64,000 bases of DNA from Hydrogenophaga sp. (GTDB lineage: Bacteria; Pseudomonadota; Gammaproteobacteria; Burkholderiales; Burkholderiaceae_C). Position 1 is the first letter of the stretch. Each line of letters starts with the position of its first letter. The stretch is taken from positions 186,001 through 250,000 of the forward strand of contig NZ_JAUSCF010000006.1 in NCBI RefSeq assembly GCF_030651625.1, read 5' to 3'. The notes beneath the pieces are model-generated. The model saw nothing but the letters and a program-made list of their open reading frames with translations. It had not been told where the DNA came from and did no database searches. Position numbers and translations under genes: made by a program. Positions 1 through 8,690 of the stretch are shown one piece after another.

Positions 1-28
1 CTGGGGCTCGGTCCTTCTTTCCTACTGA
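1..28 (+). CDS. fabH: 3-oxoacyl-ACP synthase III, C-terminal end only
   Basis: Only the last eight codons lie in the window. Reading from base 2 they give W-G-S-V-L-L-S-Y followed by TGA at 26-28. A C-terminus of the form TWGS-(A/V)-L-(V/L) is typical of FabH, the ketosynthase that starts fatty acid elongation from acetyl-CoA. The position directly upstream of fabD-fabG-acpP-fabF is where fabH normally sits. The call rests on eight residues plus synteny. Confidence 0.75.
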
Positions 29-69
29 GGTCCCGCGAAATCTCGCGCCTGGATCAACTTCCTGATTTC

Positions 70-1020
70 ATGATGAACTTTGCTTTTGTTTTTCCTGGTC
101 AAGGATCGCAATCCGTCGGCATGCTGGATGCCTGGGGCGACCATCCTGCTGTCGCTGAGGTGCTTCGCGAGGCATCTGACGCGCTGGGAGAGGACGTCGC
201 CCGTTTGATTCATGAAGGCCCGGCCGACGTTCTGGCGCTGACCACCAACACGCAGCCCGTGATGCTTGTGGCAGGCGTGGCCGCGTGGCGGGTCTGGCTG
301 GCTGAAGGGGGTGCGCTGCCTGCGGCCGTGGCAGGACATTCGCTGGGTGAATACAGCGCACTGGTGGCTTCCGGCGTCTTGTCGTTGTCTCAGGCCGCGC
401 CGCTGGTGAGGTTCCGGGCAACAGCGATGCAGGAAGCGGTGCCGGTGGGGGTGGGGGCCATGGCTGCAGTGCTGGGTCTGCCTGCTGACCAGGTCATGGC
501 GGTCTGCGCGAAGGTGCAGGCCTCTTATGGCGATGGGAGCATTGAGGTGGTGGAGGCTGTGAACTTCAATGACCCGGTGCAAACCGTGATCGCAGGGAGC
601 AAGGCTGCGGTGGAAAAGGCATGCGAAGCGGTCAAGAGTGCCGGGGCCAAGCGGGCGCTCCCACTCCCTGTGTCTGCACCATTCCATTCGTCGCTGATGC
701 GACCGGCCGCAGAACGTCTGAAAGTGAAGCTGGCTGAAACGGTCTTCGCTCCGCCGCAAATCCCTGTGATCAACAACATCGATGTGGCGGTGGAAAGCGA
801 GCCGGATCGCATTCGCGACGCGCTGTACAGGCAGGCCTTCGGGCCAGTTCGTTGGGTTGAGTGCATTGGCGCCATCAAGGCTCGTGGTATCCACACGCTG
901 GTCGAATGCGGACCCCGCAAGGTATTGACCTCGCTCACCAAGCGGATCGATCCGGACCTGACTGCGGCCGCCATTTTTGATCCGTCGACACTTGGCGAAG
1001 TCAAGTTGATGCTGGCGTGA
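70..1020 (+). CDS. fabD: Malonyl-CoA:ACP transacylase
   Basis: This 316-residue protein moves the malonyl group from CoA to acyl carrier protein, supplying the extender for type II fatty acid synthesis in the cytoplasm. The N-terminus has the family signature FVFPGQGSQ. The nucleophile lies in GHSLGEYSA (Ser91), and the catalytic His is in APFHSS (His206). Length matches the family (about 310). Two ATGs stand in tandem at 70 and 73; either could be used. It lies 41 nt after fabH and its TGA (1018-1020) is 20 nt before the preferred fabG start, so the genes are probably co-transcribed. Confidence 0.97.
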   Translation: MMNFAFVFPGQGSQSVGMLDAWGDHPAVAEVLREASDALGEDVARLIHEGPADVLALTTNTQPVMLVAGVAAWRVWLAEGGALPAAVAGHSLGEYSALVASGVLSLSQAAPLVRFRATAMQEAVPVGVGAMAAVLGLPADQVMAVCAKVQASYGDGSIEVVEAVNFNDPVQTVIAGSKAAVEKACEAVKSAGAKRALPLPVSAPFHSSLMRPAAERLKVKLAETVFAPPQIPVINNIDVAVESEPDRIRDALYRQAFGPVRWVECIGAIKARGIHTLVECGPRKVLTSLTKRIDPDLTAAAIFDPSTLGEVKLMLA

Positions 1021-1040
1021 ACCAAGACAGAAAGCTGACC

Positions 1041-2161
<1,121 letters not shown>

Positions 2162-2256
2162 TCCAGGTGCTGGCGGCCACGCGCTGTCTGAAATTGATCA
2201 TCGCTCCCTGCGGGGAGCGTTCTATTTTTACGCAGTCACCGGCGTGGGGGAAATGA

Positions 2257-3501
2257 ATGAATCGTCGACGCGTTGTCGTGACCGGCTTGGGATGTGTCAG
2301 CCCTGTCGGAAACACAGTGGCCGATGCCTGGTCCAACCTGATTGCCGGGCGCACTGGCATTGACCTGATCACCAAATTTGACGCGACCGCATTCGCGTGC
2401 AGGATCGCTGGTGAGGTCAAAGGCTTCGACCTCGATGCCTACATCGGGACCAAAGAAGCCAGAACGATGGACACGTTCATCCACTATGGCATTGCGGCCG
2501 CGCATCAGGCGGTTGTGGACTCTGGCCTGCCTGTAGGTGAATCGCTTGATGAAGAGCTTGCCAATCGCATTGGCTGCATCATCGGATCCGGCATCGGGGG
2601 CCTTCCCCTGATCGAAGAGACCCATGCAGAGCTGGTCGGGCGTGGTCCCCGGCGCATTTCGCCGTTCTTTGTTCCGGCCTCCATCATCAACATGATCGCC
2701 GGTCATGTTTCAATGCGATTCGGCTTCAAGGGCCCCAACCTGGCGGTTGTCACAGCCTGCACCACAGGGCTTCATTGCATAGGCGAAGCGGCTCGCAAGA
2801 TCGAGTATGGCGACGCCGATGTGATCGTGGCTGGTGGCGCAGAGGCCACGGTATCGCCGCTGGGTGTGGGTGGGTTTGCAGCCATGCGTGCACTTTCCAC
2901 CCGCAACGACGACCCTGCCACCGCATCACGTCCCTGGGACAAAGACAGGGATGGATTTGTGCTGGGTGAGGGCGCCGGTATCCTGGTGCTTGAAGAGTAC
3001 GAACATGCCAAAGCCCGTGGAGCGAAGATTTACGCCGAGCTTTCTGGCTACGGCATGAGCGCAGACGCCGGGCACATGACGGCTCCGAGCATGGATGGGC
3101 CGCGGCGAGCCATGATCAATGCCTTGCGCAACGCGGGAGTCAATGCCGATGAGGTGGACTACCTGAATGCACATGGCACATCCACTCCCCTGGGTGACGT
3201 GAACGAAACGCACGCCATCAAGGCCGCACTGGGAGAGCATGCGAAAAACACGGTTGTGAACTCCACGAAGTCCATGACAGGGCACTTGCTCGGTGGCGCC
3301 GGCGGGATAGAAAGTGTGTTCACCGTGTTGGCCGTTCATCATCAGAAGAGTCCTCCAACCATGAACATTTTCAATCAGGATCCGGAATGCGATCTTGATT
3401 ACTGTGCCAATGTGGCCAGGGACATGAAGATCGACGTCGCAATGAAAAACAACTTCGGTTTCGGCGGAACCAACGGCACGCTGGTATTCAAGCGCGTTTG
3501 A
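2257..3501 (+). CDS. fabF: 3-oxoacyl-ACP synthase II
   Basis: Condensing enzyme that elongates acyl-ACP with malonyl-ACP (414 residues, the usual length). The Cys-His-His triad is visible: Cys168 in [10 protein letters not shown], His306 in [11 protein letters not shown] and His343 in [11 protein letters not shown]. The [10 protein letters not shown] glycine loop is near the C-terminus. ATG 2257 follows a GTGGGGGAAA ribosome binding site. An ATG at 2253 is in another frame. It is the last gene of the fab cluster. Confidence 0.97.
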   Translation: MNRRRVVVTGLGCVSPVGNTVADAWSNLIAGRTGIDLITKFDATAFACRIAGEVKGFDLDAYIGTKEARTMDTFIHYGIAAAHQAVVDSGLPVGESLDEELANRIGCIIGSGIGGLPLIEETHAELVGRGPRRISPFFVPASIINMIAGHVSMRFGFKGPNLAVVTACTTGLHCIGEAARKIEYGDADVIVAGGAEATVSPLGVGGFAAMRALSTRNDDPATASRPWDKDRDGFVLGEGAGILVLEEYEHAKARGAKIYAELSGYGMSADAGHMTAPSMDGPRRAMINALRNAGVNADEVDYLNAHGTSTPLGDVNETHAIKAALGEHAKNTVVNSTKSMTGHLLGGAGGIESVFTVLAVHHQKSPPTMNIFNQDPECDLDYCANVARDMKIDVAMKNNFGFGGTNGTLVFKRV

Positions 3502-3534
3502 ATCTGACTCCGCACAGATCGCTCACTTCTGGTC

Positions 3535-4005
3535 ATGCGCAGCGCCCCATCGGTGGTCTACCCTGTGGGGCGTTGTGTTTTGTACGGGCGTTATCTGTTC
3601 GCGTTGAGCGCGCTCGTACTGACTGTCCTGATCGGGTGGGCACTGAGTTCATCAGGCCGATACTTCGTGGACGCGATCTGGGCGGGAGTCGCCTCGTGGG
3701 CGCTTTGGTCGATCTGGGTGTTCAAGTCCTGGTGGTACACGCCAAAGGGCGCACTCCATTGGGATTCGCTTGCGCCTTCCGCTGGCGACTCGCCGCGAGC
3801 CGGCGCATGGCGGTGGCTTGCCGACGAAGGGGGCGAAAATGTGTCGCTGCAGGCCATCGAGTGTGTCATCGACTGGCAAAGCTGGATGCTGCTCCGCTTG
3901 AAACAACCATCGCACTTGGCAACCTGGGTGTGGGTGGAGCGCCATTGCGGTCCCGCGCGTTGGGGCGATTTGAGGCGAGCCCTGATGGCGACCCGCCGCG
4001 TTTAG
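3535..4005 (+). CDS. Small two-helix membrane protein, possibly YgfX/CptA-like
   Basis: The 156-residue product has two hydrophobic segments (about 20-38 and 43-62), then a basic, Trp-rich cytoplasmic tail ending in WVWVERHCGPARWGDLRRAL. The layout (two N-terminal helices, a short beta-rich domain, and a terminal W..LRR element) resembles the YgfX/CptA family of small inner-membrane proteins. I cannot confirm membership. It lies 33 nt after fabF and just before rpoE. Another frame over the same bases (3498-4079) is less protein-like and was not called. The exact start is uncertain. Confidence 0.6.
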   Translation: MRSAPSVVYPVGRCVLYGRYLFALSALVLTVLIGWALSSSGRYFVDAIWAGVASWALWSIWVFKSWWYTPKGALHWDSLAPSAGDSPRAGAWRWLADEGGENVSLQAIECVIDWQSWMLLRLKQPSHLATWVWVERHCGPARWGDLRRALMATRRV

Positions 4006-4068
4006 CCTGCATGGTGAATGGCCGCGCACGGGGTTGTGTGCAAGCTTCTGGGTTATATTTCCGCGCGC

Positions 4069-4710
4069 ATGACACCTGAAGACCACAACGCTCCGCCACC
4101 GCCCGACAGCGATGTCATGTTGGTGCAACGCACCCTTGGGGGGGAGCCGCGGGCCTTTGAATTGCTGGTGATCAAATATCAGCGTCGAGTCGAACGCTTG
4201 ATCGGACGCATGGTCAGGGATTCTGATCTGGTTCAGGACATCGCTCAGGAAACTTTTATCCGCGCTTACCGCGCGTTGGGGCAGTTCCGGGGTGATGCGC
4301 AGTTTTATACCTGGCTCTACCGGATAGCCGTTAACACCGCCAAGAAGCAGCTCATGGAGCTCAAGCGCGACCCCCTGGTTTTTCAGTCCCAGATGAAATC
4401 TGGCGACGATGATGAAACTTCCGGCTCGGAACGCGAACTAAATCCCAGTGTGGCCGACACCGAAACGCCTGAGGCGGTGCTGGCCTCCAAGGAAATTGCG
4501 GAGGCGGTCAACGCTGCCATGGAAGCATTGCCTGAAGAGTTGCGCAATGCCATCGCGCTGCGCGAGATCGAGGGCTTGAGTTACGAAGAAATTGCGCAGG
4601 CGCTCGACTGCCCCATTGGCACGGTGCGCTCGAGGATTTTTCGGGCAAGGGAAGCGATTTCGAACCGCATCAAGCCCATGCTGGAACGTCAGACCGGCAA
4701 GCGCTGGTAG
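4069..4710 (+). CDS. rpoE: RNA polymerase ECF sigma factor, RpoE/AlgU type
   Basis: The 213-residue sigma factor directs RNA polymerase to envelope-stress promoters. Region 2 is clear (AFELLVIKYQRRVERLI, then QFRGDAQFYTWLYRIAVNTA). Region 4 has the helix-turn-helix LSYEEIAQALDCPIGTVRSR. rseA, rseB and mucD follow, which identifies the sigma-E group. I chose ATG 4069 (MTPEDHNAPPPP). A start at 4018 would add 17 residues not expected in the family. No Shine-Dalgarno precedes 4069, and a TATATT at 4054-4059 suggests the message might be leaderless. Confidence 0.93.
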   Translation: MTPEDHNAPPPPDSDVMLVQRTLGGEPRAFELLVIKYQRRVERLIGRMVRDSDLVQDIAQETFIRAYRALGQFRGDAQFYTWLYRIAVNTAKKQLMELKRDPLVFQSQMKSGDDDETSGSERELNPSVADTETPEAVLASKEIAEAVNAAMEALPEELRNAIALREIEGLSYEEIAQALDCPIGTVRSRIFRAREAISNRIKPMLERQTGKRW

Positions 4711-4761
4711 GAATTTCATAGGTGTCAGCGCCTGCTGTGTCGGGTGAACGGGATGTGAGAT

Positions 4762-5493
4762 ATGAAAGCTTCAAACGAACCAATGACCGATGCTGCCTTG
4801 GCGCAGCAGGCATTGCAGCGTGTCGAATCAAGCCAGGCAAGTCCTGACCATTGGGAAGACGCGAGTGCGTGTTCTGCATTGGTGGATGGGTCTGCCAGTG
4901 AACGCGACTGGAATGCGTTGTGGGAAAGCTCTCGCGCCTCGGCGCTCGAAGACTGGAATGCTTATCAAGTGGTGGGCGATGCTCTCAGGGGCGGAGTGCC
5001 GCTTGCTGCTGTCACCCCGGCGGCTACGTTCCTGGTGAATTTCCAGGCCCGCATACAGCAGGAGCTGTCAGCTGCAACTCGCAGGCCAGTGACTCAATCG
5101 GTCGCGGAATCCGTGCACTCTGTGGATGGACGCCACAAGACGCCTGCCAACGACGCTCTCTTTCGCTGGAAAATGCTGGCGACGGCGGCCTCGATTTCGG
5201 CCGTCATGGCCGTGAGCTGGGCGGTACTTGGAACGGTGACTGGTGATCCCGCATCGCAGAGGGGCACCGAGATGGCCATGACCGCGCCTCCTGCACCTCC
5301 GGCGGAGGGGGTTGTTGCAGAATCCGCCAATCCCGATTCGGCCGTTATCGTCAACACCGGGCAAGGGCCTTTGATACGGGATGCCCGACTTGAAGCGTTG
5401 CTGGCTGAGCATCGGCAATATGGTGGACTGTCGGCATTGCAGAAGCCAGCAGGTTTCCTGCGAAACGCCACCTATGACGCGCCAGCCCGCTGA
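4762..5493 (+). CDS. rseA: Anti-sigma-E factor (RseA/MucA-like)
   Basis: 243-residue single-pass inner-membrane protein predicted to hold RpoE inactive until regulated proteolysis releases it. The N-terminal cytoplasmic part has the anti-sigma pattern SALVDGSASERDWNAL...WNAYQVVGDALRG. One membrane segment spans about residues 135-158 (WKMLATAASISAVMAVSW). The remainder is periplasmic. It lies 51 nt after rpoE. Sequence conservation in this family is low, so the call leans on the N-terminal motif, the topology and the gene order. A second in-frame ATG at 4783 is possible. Confidence 0.88.
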   Translation: MKASNEPMTDAALAQQALQRVESSQASPDHWEDASACSALVDGSASERDWNALWESSRASALEDWNAYQVVGDALRGGVPLAAVTPAATFLVNFQARIQQELSAATRRPVTQSVAESVHSVDGRHKTPANDALFRWKMLATAASISAVMAVSWAVLGTVTGDPASQRGTEMAMTAPPAPPAEGVVAESANPDSAVIVNTGQGPLIRDARLEALLAEHRQYGGLSALQKPAGFLRNATYDAPAR

Positions 5494-5500
5494 ACCCGTT

Positions 5501-6577
5501 ATGTCAGCCATTTGCTCACACCAGGTTCGCGGTCCCGTTCTTCGCTCGACGCCCGGTCGCACCCAGCCATACTGCTGGATCAAGCGCGTGGGGGTTGGCT
5601 GCCTGGTTGCGCTAGGCCTGTCTGCGGCTGGCTGGTCGTCGGCTCAGTCCGCAACACCGATTGCAGGCAGCGAACGGTCAGTGACCGAATGGTTGACCCG
5701 CATGCACGACGCGTCCCGTCGAAGGGCCTACATCGGGACGCTGGTGGTTTCGGCCGGTTCGTCCATGTCTGCCTCGCGCGTATGGCATGTCTGCGATGGC
5801 GAGCAGCAAATGGAACGCGTGGATACGCTCACAGGCGCTCCGCGGACCACGATTCGTCACAACAACGATGTCATCACCTTTGCGCCAGAGTCCAAGACAG
5901 CATGGGTTGAAAAGCGCGAATCTTTGGGATTGTTCCCCGACCTATTGCGGACCCCTGACAATGTGATTCCGGACCACTACACCGTCCAGGCCACAGGTCA
6001 TGATCGGGTGGCCGGACACAAGGCGGATGTGCTGGAAATCCGCCCGCGAGACACCTTGCGGTTCGGCTACCGAATCTGGTCAGAGAAAGACTCCGGTCTG
6101 GTGGTCAAGCTGCAAACCCTGGATGGTCAAGGGCAGGTGCTGGAACAAGTGGCATTTACCGAACTCCAGCTGAATGCCCCTGTCAGCATGGACAAGCTCT
6201 CCAAGCTCATGAAGGGCACCCGTGGCTACGAGGTGCACCGGCCTGTGCTCAGGAAGACCACTGCGGCGGCTGAAGGGTGGCGATTGAAAGAGGTCGTTCC
6301 GGGTTTTCAGTCGATGAGTTGCCACACCCGGGAGAACGCCAGTGCTTCGGGAGCGACCAGTCATCCCATGCAGTGGGTGTTCTCGGACGGTCTGGCATCT
6401 GTTTCGTTGTTCGTAGAGCCCTACGACGAGCAGCAACATCTCGAAGAGAAAGCCGCCGTCATTGGGGCCACGCATTCGCTGACCCGCCGCTTGGGGCAGC
6501 ATTGGTTGACCGCCTTGGGCGAAGTGCCGCACGCCACTTTGCTTCTGTTTGCCAAATCGCTCGAGTACACCCGTTGA
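5501..6577 (+). CDS. rseB: Sigma-E regulatory protein RseB/MucB
   Basis: Periplasmic protein that binds the anti-sigma factor and shields it from proteolysis, and senses lipid or envelope damage. A hydrophobic signal segment (VGVGCLVALGLSAAG...SAQSA) precedes the MucB N-terminal domain (SVTEWLTRMHDASRRRAYIGTLVV...). The C-terminal domain ends with LGEVPHATLLLFAKSLEY. I used ATG 5501, 8 nt after the rseA stop (358 residues). ATG 5474, overlapping rseA by 20 nt, is an alternative. Either start leaves an unusually long n-region before the signal helix. Confidence 0.9.
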   Translation: MSAICSHQVRGPVLRSTPGRTQPYCWIKRVGVGCLVALGLSAAGWSSAQSATPIAGSERSVTEWLTRMHDASRRRAYIGTLVVSAGSSMSASRVWHVCDGEQQMERVDTLTGAPRTTIRHNNDVITFAPESKTAWVEKRESLGLFPDLLRTPDNVIPDHYTVQATGHDRVAGHKADVLEIRPRDTLRFGYRIWSEKDSGLVVKLQTLDGQGQVLEQVAFTELQLNAPVSMDKLSKLMKGTRGYEVHRPVLRKTTAAAEGWRLKEVVPGFQSMSCHTRENASASGATSHPMQWVFSDGLASVSLFVEPYDEQQHLEEKAAVIGATHSLTRRLGQHWLTALGEVPHATLLLFAKSLEYTR

Positions 6578-6677
6578 TTTGCGATTTGCCGTGGACCGAA
6601 GTGCGGCCAGTGTTGCTTGGTGGTTTGTGCCAGGGCCTGCACTGTTTTTCTTTTGCATCGATTGTGTGAGGTTACCG

Positions 6678-8183
6678 ATGAATATGATTTCCGCGAATGG
6701 ACACGCTTCTGTGCGCAAGCTGCTGCTGCTGCCTGCTGCGCTGTTGACGTTCTCCGCCGCCACGTTGCTTGCGCCCTCCCAAGCGCTGGCTCAATCTGCA
6801 CCCGCCGCCCCGGCCCTGGTTCAGGGTCTGCCCGACTTTACGGGTCTGGTTGATTTGGTGGGGCCTTCTGTGGTCAATATTCGCACGCTTGAACGGGCGG
6901 CGCCCAGAACAGGTACTGGTCCTGGCACCGATGAGCAGATGCTGGAGTTTTTCCGTCGATTCGGCATTCCTGTTCCTCCTGGCATCACGCCACGTGGACC
7001 GCAGCAGGAGCAACCGCCGAATGGTGAAGCACAACCACGGGGCGTGGGGTCCGGCTTCATTCTCAGCTCCGACGGTCTGATCATGACCAACGCCCACGTT
7101 GTGGAGGGGGCTGACGAATTGATGGTCACCTTGCCTGACAAACGAGAGTTCATGGGCAAGATCGTGGGCGCTGATCGTCGCACCGATGTGGCGGTGGTGA
7201 AGATCGAGGCCACCGGGCTGCCAGCCGTGAAGATCGGTGACATCAACCGCTTGCGTGTGGGCGAGTGGGTGATGGCGATCGGTTCACCCTTTGGTTTGGA
7301 GAACACGGTCACCGCAGGCATTGTGAGCGCGAAAAAGCGTGACACCGGCGATTTCCTTCCTTTCATTCAAACGGATGTGGCGATCAATCCGGGTAACTCG
7401 GGCGGCCCTTTGATCAACATGCGCGGCGAGGTGGTCGGCATCAACAGTCAGATCTACTCCCGCTCCGGTGGCTTCCAGGGCATCTCCTTTGCGATCCCCA
7501 TCGACGAGGCGGTCAGTGTCTCCGATCAGTTGCGCGCCACAGGAAGGGTCACTCGCGGCCGTATTGGTGTACGCATCGACCAGGTCAGCAAGGAAGTGGC
7601 GGAGTCGATCGGGCTGGGGCGGCCCCGAGGCGCGCTGGTGCGGGGCGTTGAACCCGACTCGCCCGCCTCGCAGGCCGGGTTGGAGCCAGGTGACATCGTG
7701 CTCAAATTTGATGGCAAGGAAATTGAACGTTCGGTGGATCTGCCACGCATGGTGGGTGCCACCAAGCCAGGCAACAGAAGCCGGATCACCGTGTTTCGCC
7801 GTGGCAGCCAGCAGGAGCTGACTGTGACGGTGGCGGAGCTTGAGCCCGAGCGTACACAACCGATTGCCGCGGTGCCTCAAACGCCAGCGCCTTCGGCCTC
7901 GGTGGCGGGGGAGTCCCTGGGATTGACCCTGGTGGAGCTCACCGACGCACAAAAGAAAGAATTGAAACTGCAGGGCGGTGTTCGTATTGCCAAGGCTGAG
8001 GGGCCTGCTGCGCGCGCGGGCCTGAGGGAGGATGATGTGATCCTCGCGATCGCCAACAAGGAAACGTCCAACCTGAAGGAGATGGAGGCTGCGATGGCAG
8101 GGTTGGACAAGTCCCGCCCTGTCAACGTGCTTTTCAGGCGTGGTGAGTGGGCGCAGTATGTGGTGATCCGCCCCCAGCGCTGA
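6678..8183 (+). CDS. mucD: Periplasmic serine protease, DegP/MucD type
   Basis: 501-residue HtrA-family protease/chaperone that degrades misfolded envelope proteins. A signal peptide spans about residues 1-34, ending ALAQSA. The catalytic triad is His140 (TNAHVVEG), Asp170 (RRTDVAVVK) and Ser241 (NPGNSGGP). Two PDZ domains follow (about 285-370, with GRIGVRIDQV; and about 405-495, with GLTLVELTD). ATG 6678 starts the signal peptide; longer readings begin inside rseB. It ends the rpoE-rseA-rseB-mucD unit, the usual position for MucD. Confidence 0.96.
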   Translation: MNMISANGHASVRKLLLLPAALLTFSAATLLAPSQALAQSAPAAPALVQGLPDFTGLVDLVGPSVVNIRTLERAAPRTGTGPGTDEQMLEFFRRFGIPVPPGITPRGPQQEQPPNGEAQPRGVGSGFILSSDGLIMTNAHVVEGADELMVTLPDKREFMGKIVGADRRTDVAVVKIEATGLPAVKIGDINRLRVGEWVMAIGSPFGLENTVTAGIVSAKKRDTGDFLPFIQTDVAINPGNSGGPLINMRGEVVGINSQIYSRSGGFQGISFAIPIDEAVSVSDQLRATGRVTRGRIGVRIDQVSKEVAESIGLGRPRGALVRGVEPDSPASQAGLEPGDIVLKFDGKEIERSVDLPRMVGATKPGNRSRITVFRRGSQQELTVTVAELEPERTQPIAAVPQTPAPSASVAGESLGLTLVELTDAQKKELKLQGGVRIAKAEGPAARAGLREDDVILAIANKETSNLKEMEAAMAGLDKSRPVNVLFRRGEWAQYVVIRPQR

Positions 8184-8426
8184 AAGACGAAGTTGGGGCT
8201 GCGTCAAGCCCCCTGATCGATTGGGGCTATCCGCACAGGCAGAGGTAGCGTGTGCGCCACAGGCTTGCCAACCTTCGATCAGCTTGCCAGCGGGCATAAA
8301 AGTTAGTCACTGCTGACATAGTTTGTCGCGCATTGACCGAATTCGATAAAATCCCAGGATTGACAAGCACATTCAGGTCAAATGAGAAGCCTGGAGTTCA
8401 CAATACGGAAAATTTATGGGTCGTGC

Positions 8427-8486
8427 TGTGGACATCCCCACGCTGTTCTGATTCGAATGAATATTCTGTTGATAAGTTGTTGATAA
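8427..8486. other. Cluster of DnaA-box-like 9-mers
   Basis: TGTTGATAA occurs at 8467-8475 and again at 8478-8486, an exact direct repeat with an 11-bp period. Its complement TTATCAACA differs at one position from the DnaA box TTATCCACA. A third, weaker match (TGTGGACAT) is at 8427-8435. The one-turn spacing puts the two good copies on the same helix face. Binding by DnaA is only a guess; AT-rich intergenic DNA yields such matches by chance. Confidence 0.3.
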
Positions 8487-8533
8487 AAACGCTGTTGTAG
8501 CCCTGCGACAGGCGTAGGCTGGCGGTTTGAGGG

Positions 8534-8561
8534 TTGGCTTTCCCGGCTTTTTGCCTACAAT
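8534..8561 (+). promoter_or_regulatory. Candidate sigma-70 promoter upstream of lepA
   Basis: TTGGCT (8534-8539) and TACAAT (8556-8561) are separated by 16 bp and match the -35/-10 consensus reasonably. Transcription would start near 8568. The next strong signal is the terminator at 8602-8632, so the product would be either a short RNA of about 65 nt or a terminated leader of lepA. Confidence 0.45.
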
Positions 8562-8567
8562 GAAACC

Positions 8568-8632
8568 CCAACTATCGCAGTTGCCATTGATTGTTGGTTA
8601 TGGGCGCGTCAGCAGTTGACGCGCCCTTTTTT
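8568..8632 (+). ncRNA. Possible short RNA or attenuated lepA leader
   Basis: This is the segment bounded by the candidate promoter (8534-8561) and the intrinsic terminator (8602-8632). I do not recognise it as a known RNA family. A 19-codon reading frame from 8560 overlaps the -10 box and so would not be translated from this promoter. It is listed only because start and stop signals bracket it. Confidence 0.25.
8602..8632 (+). terminator. Strong Rho-independent terminator before lepA
   Basis: GGGCGCGTCA (8602-8611) and TGACGCGCCC (8617-8626) form a perfect 10-bp stem with a 5-nt loop, followed by six T's (8627-8632). It should stop read-through from mucD. Only 58 nt remain before lepA and no clear promoter is seen there, so lepA may depend on partial read-through. 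Confidence 0.85.
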
Positions 8633-8690
8633 ATGGCTGTCCGTCCCTGTTCATGATGGCCATGTTCTCTGTGTCTGAGCTGATTTTTTG

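Larger units (their letters stand above)
8184..8690. other. 507-bp intergenic region before lepA
   Basis: No protein gene is supported here. The sequence is more AT-rich than its neighbours. It contains a weak hairpin just after mucD (GGGGCT at 8195-8200 with AGCCCC at 8207-8212). There is also a group of 9-mers resembling DnaA boxes (8427-8486), a promoter-like pair (8534-8561) and a strong intrinsic terminator (8602-8632) before lepA. In many relatives a small glutaredoxin-like gene is found between mucD and lepA; I see no trace of one. Confidence 0.7.

Noticed and set aside
3498-4079. 193-codon alternative frame overlapping the small membrane protein gene
   Set aside because: Arg/Cys-rich without helices or motifs. 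The frame at 3535 gives two clean membrane segments and ends before rpoE.
8560-8619. 19-codon reading frame that might be a leader peptide of lepA
   Set aside because: Its ATG overlaps the -10 box of the only promoter candidate, and it has no ribosome binding site or run of regulatory codons.
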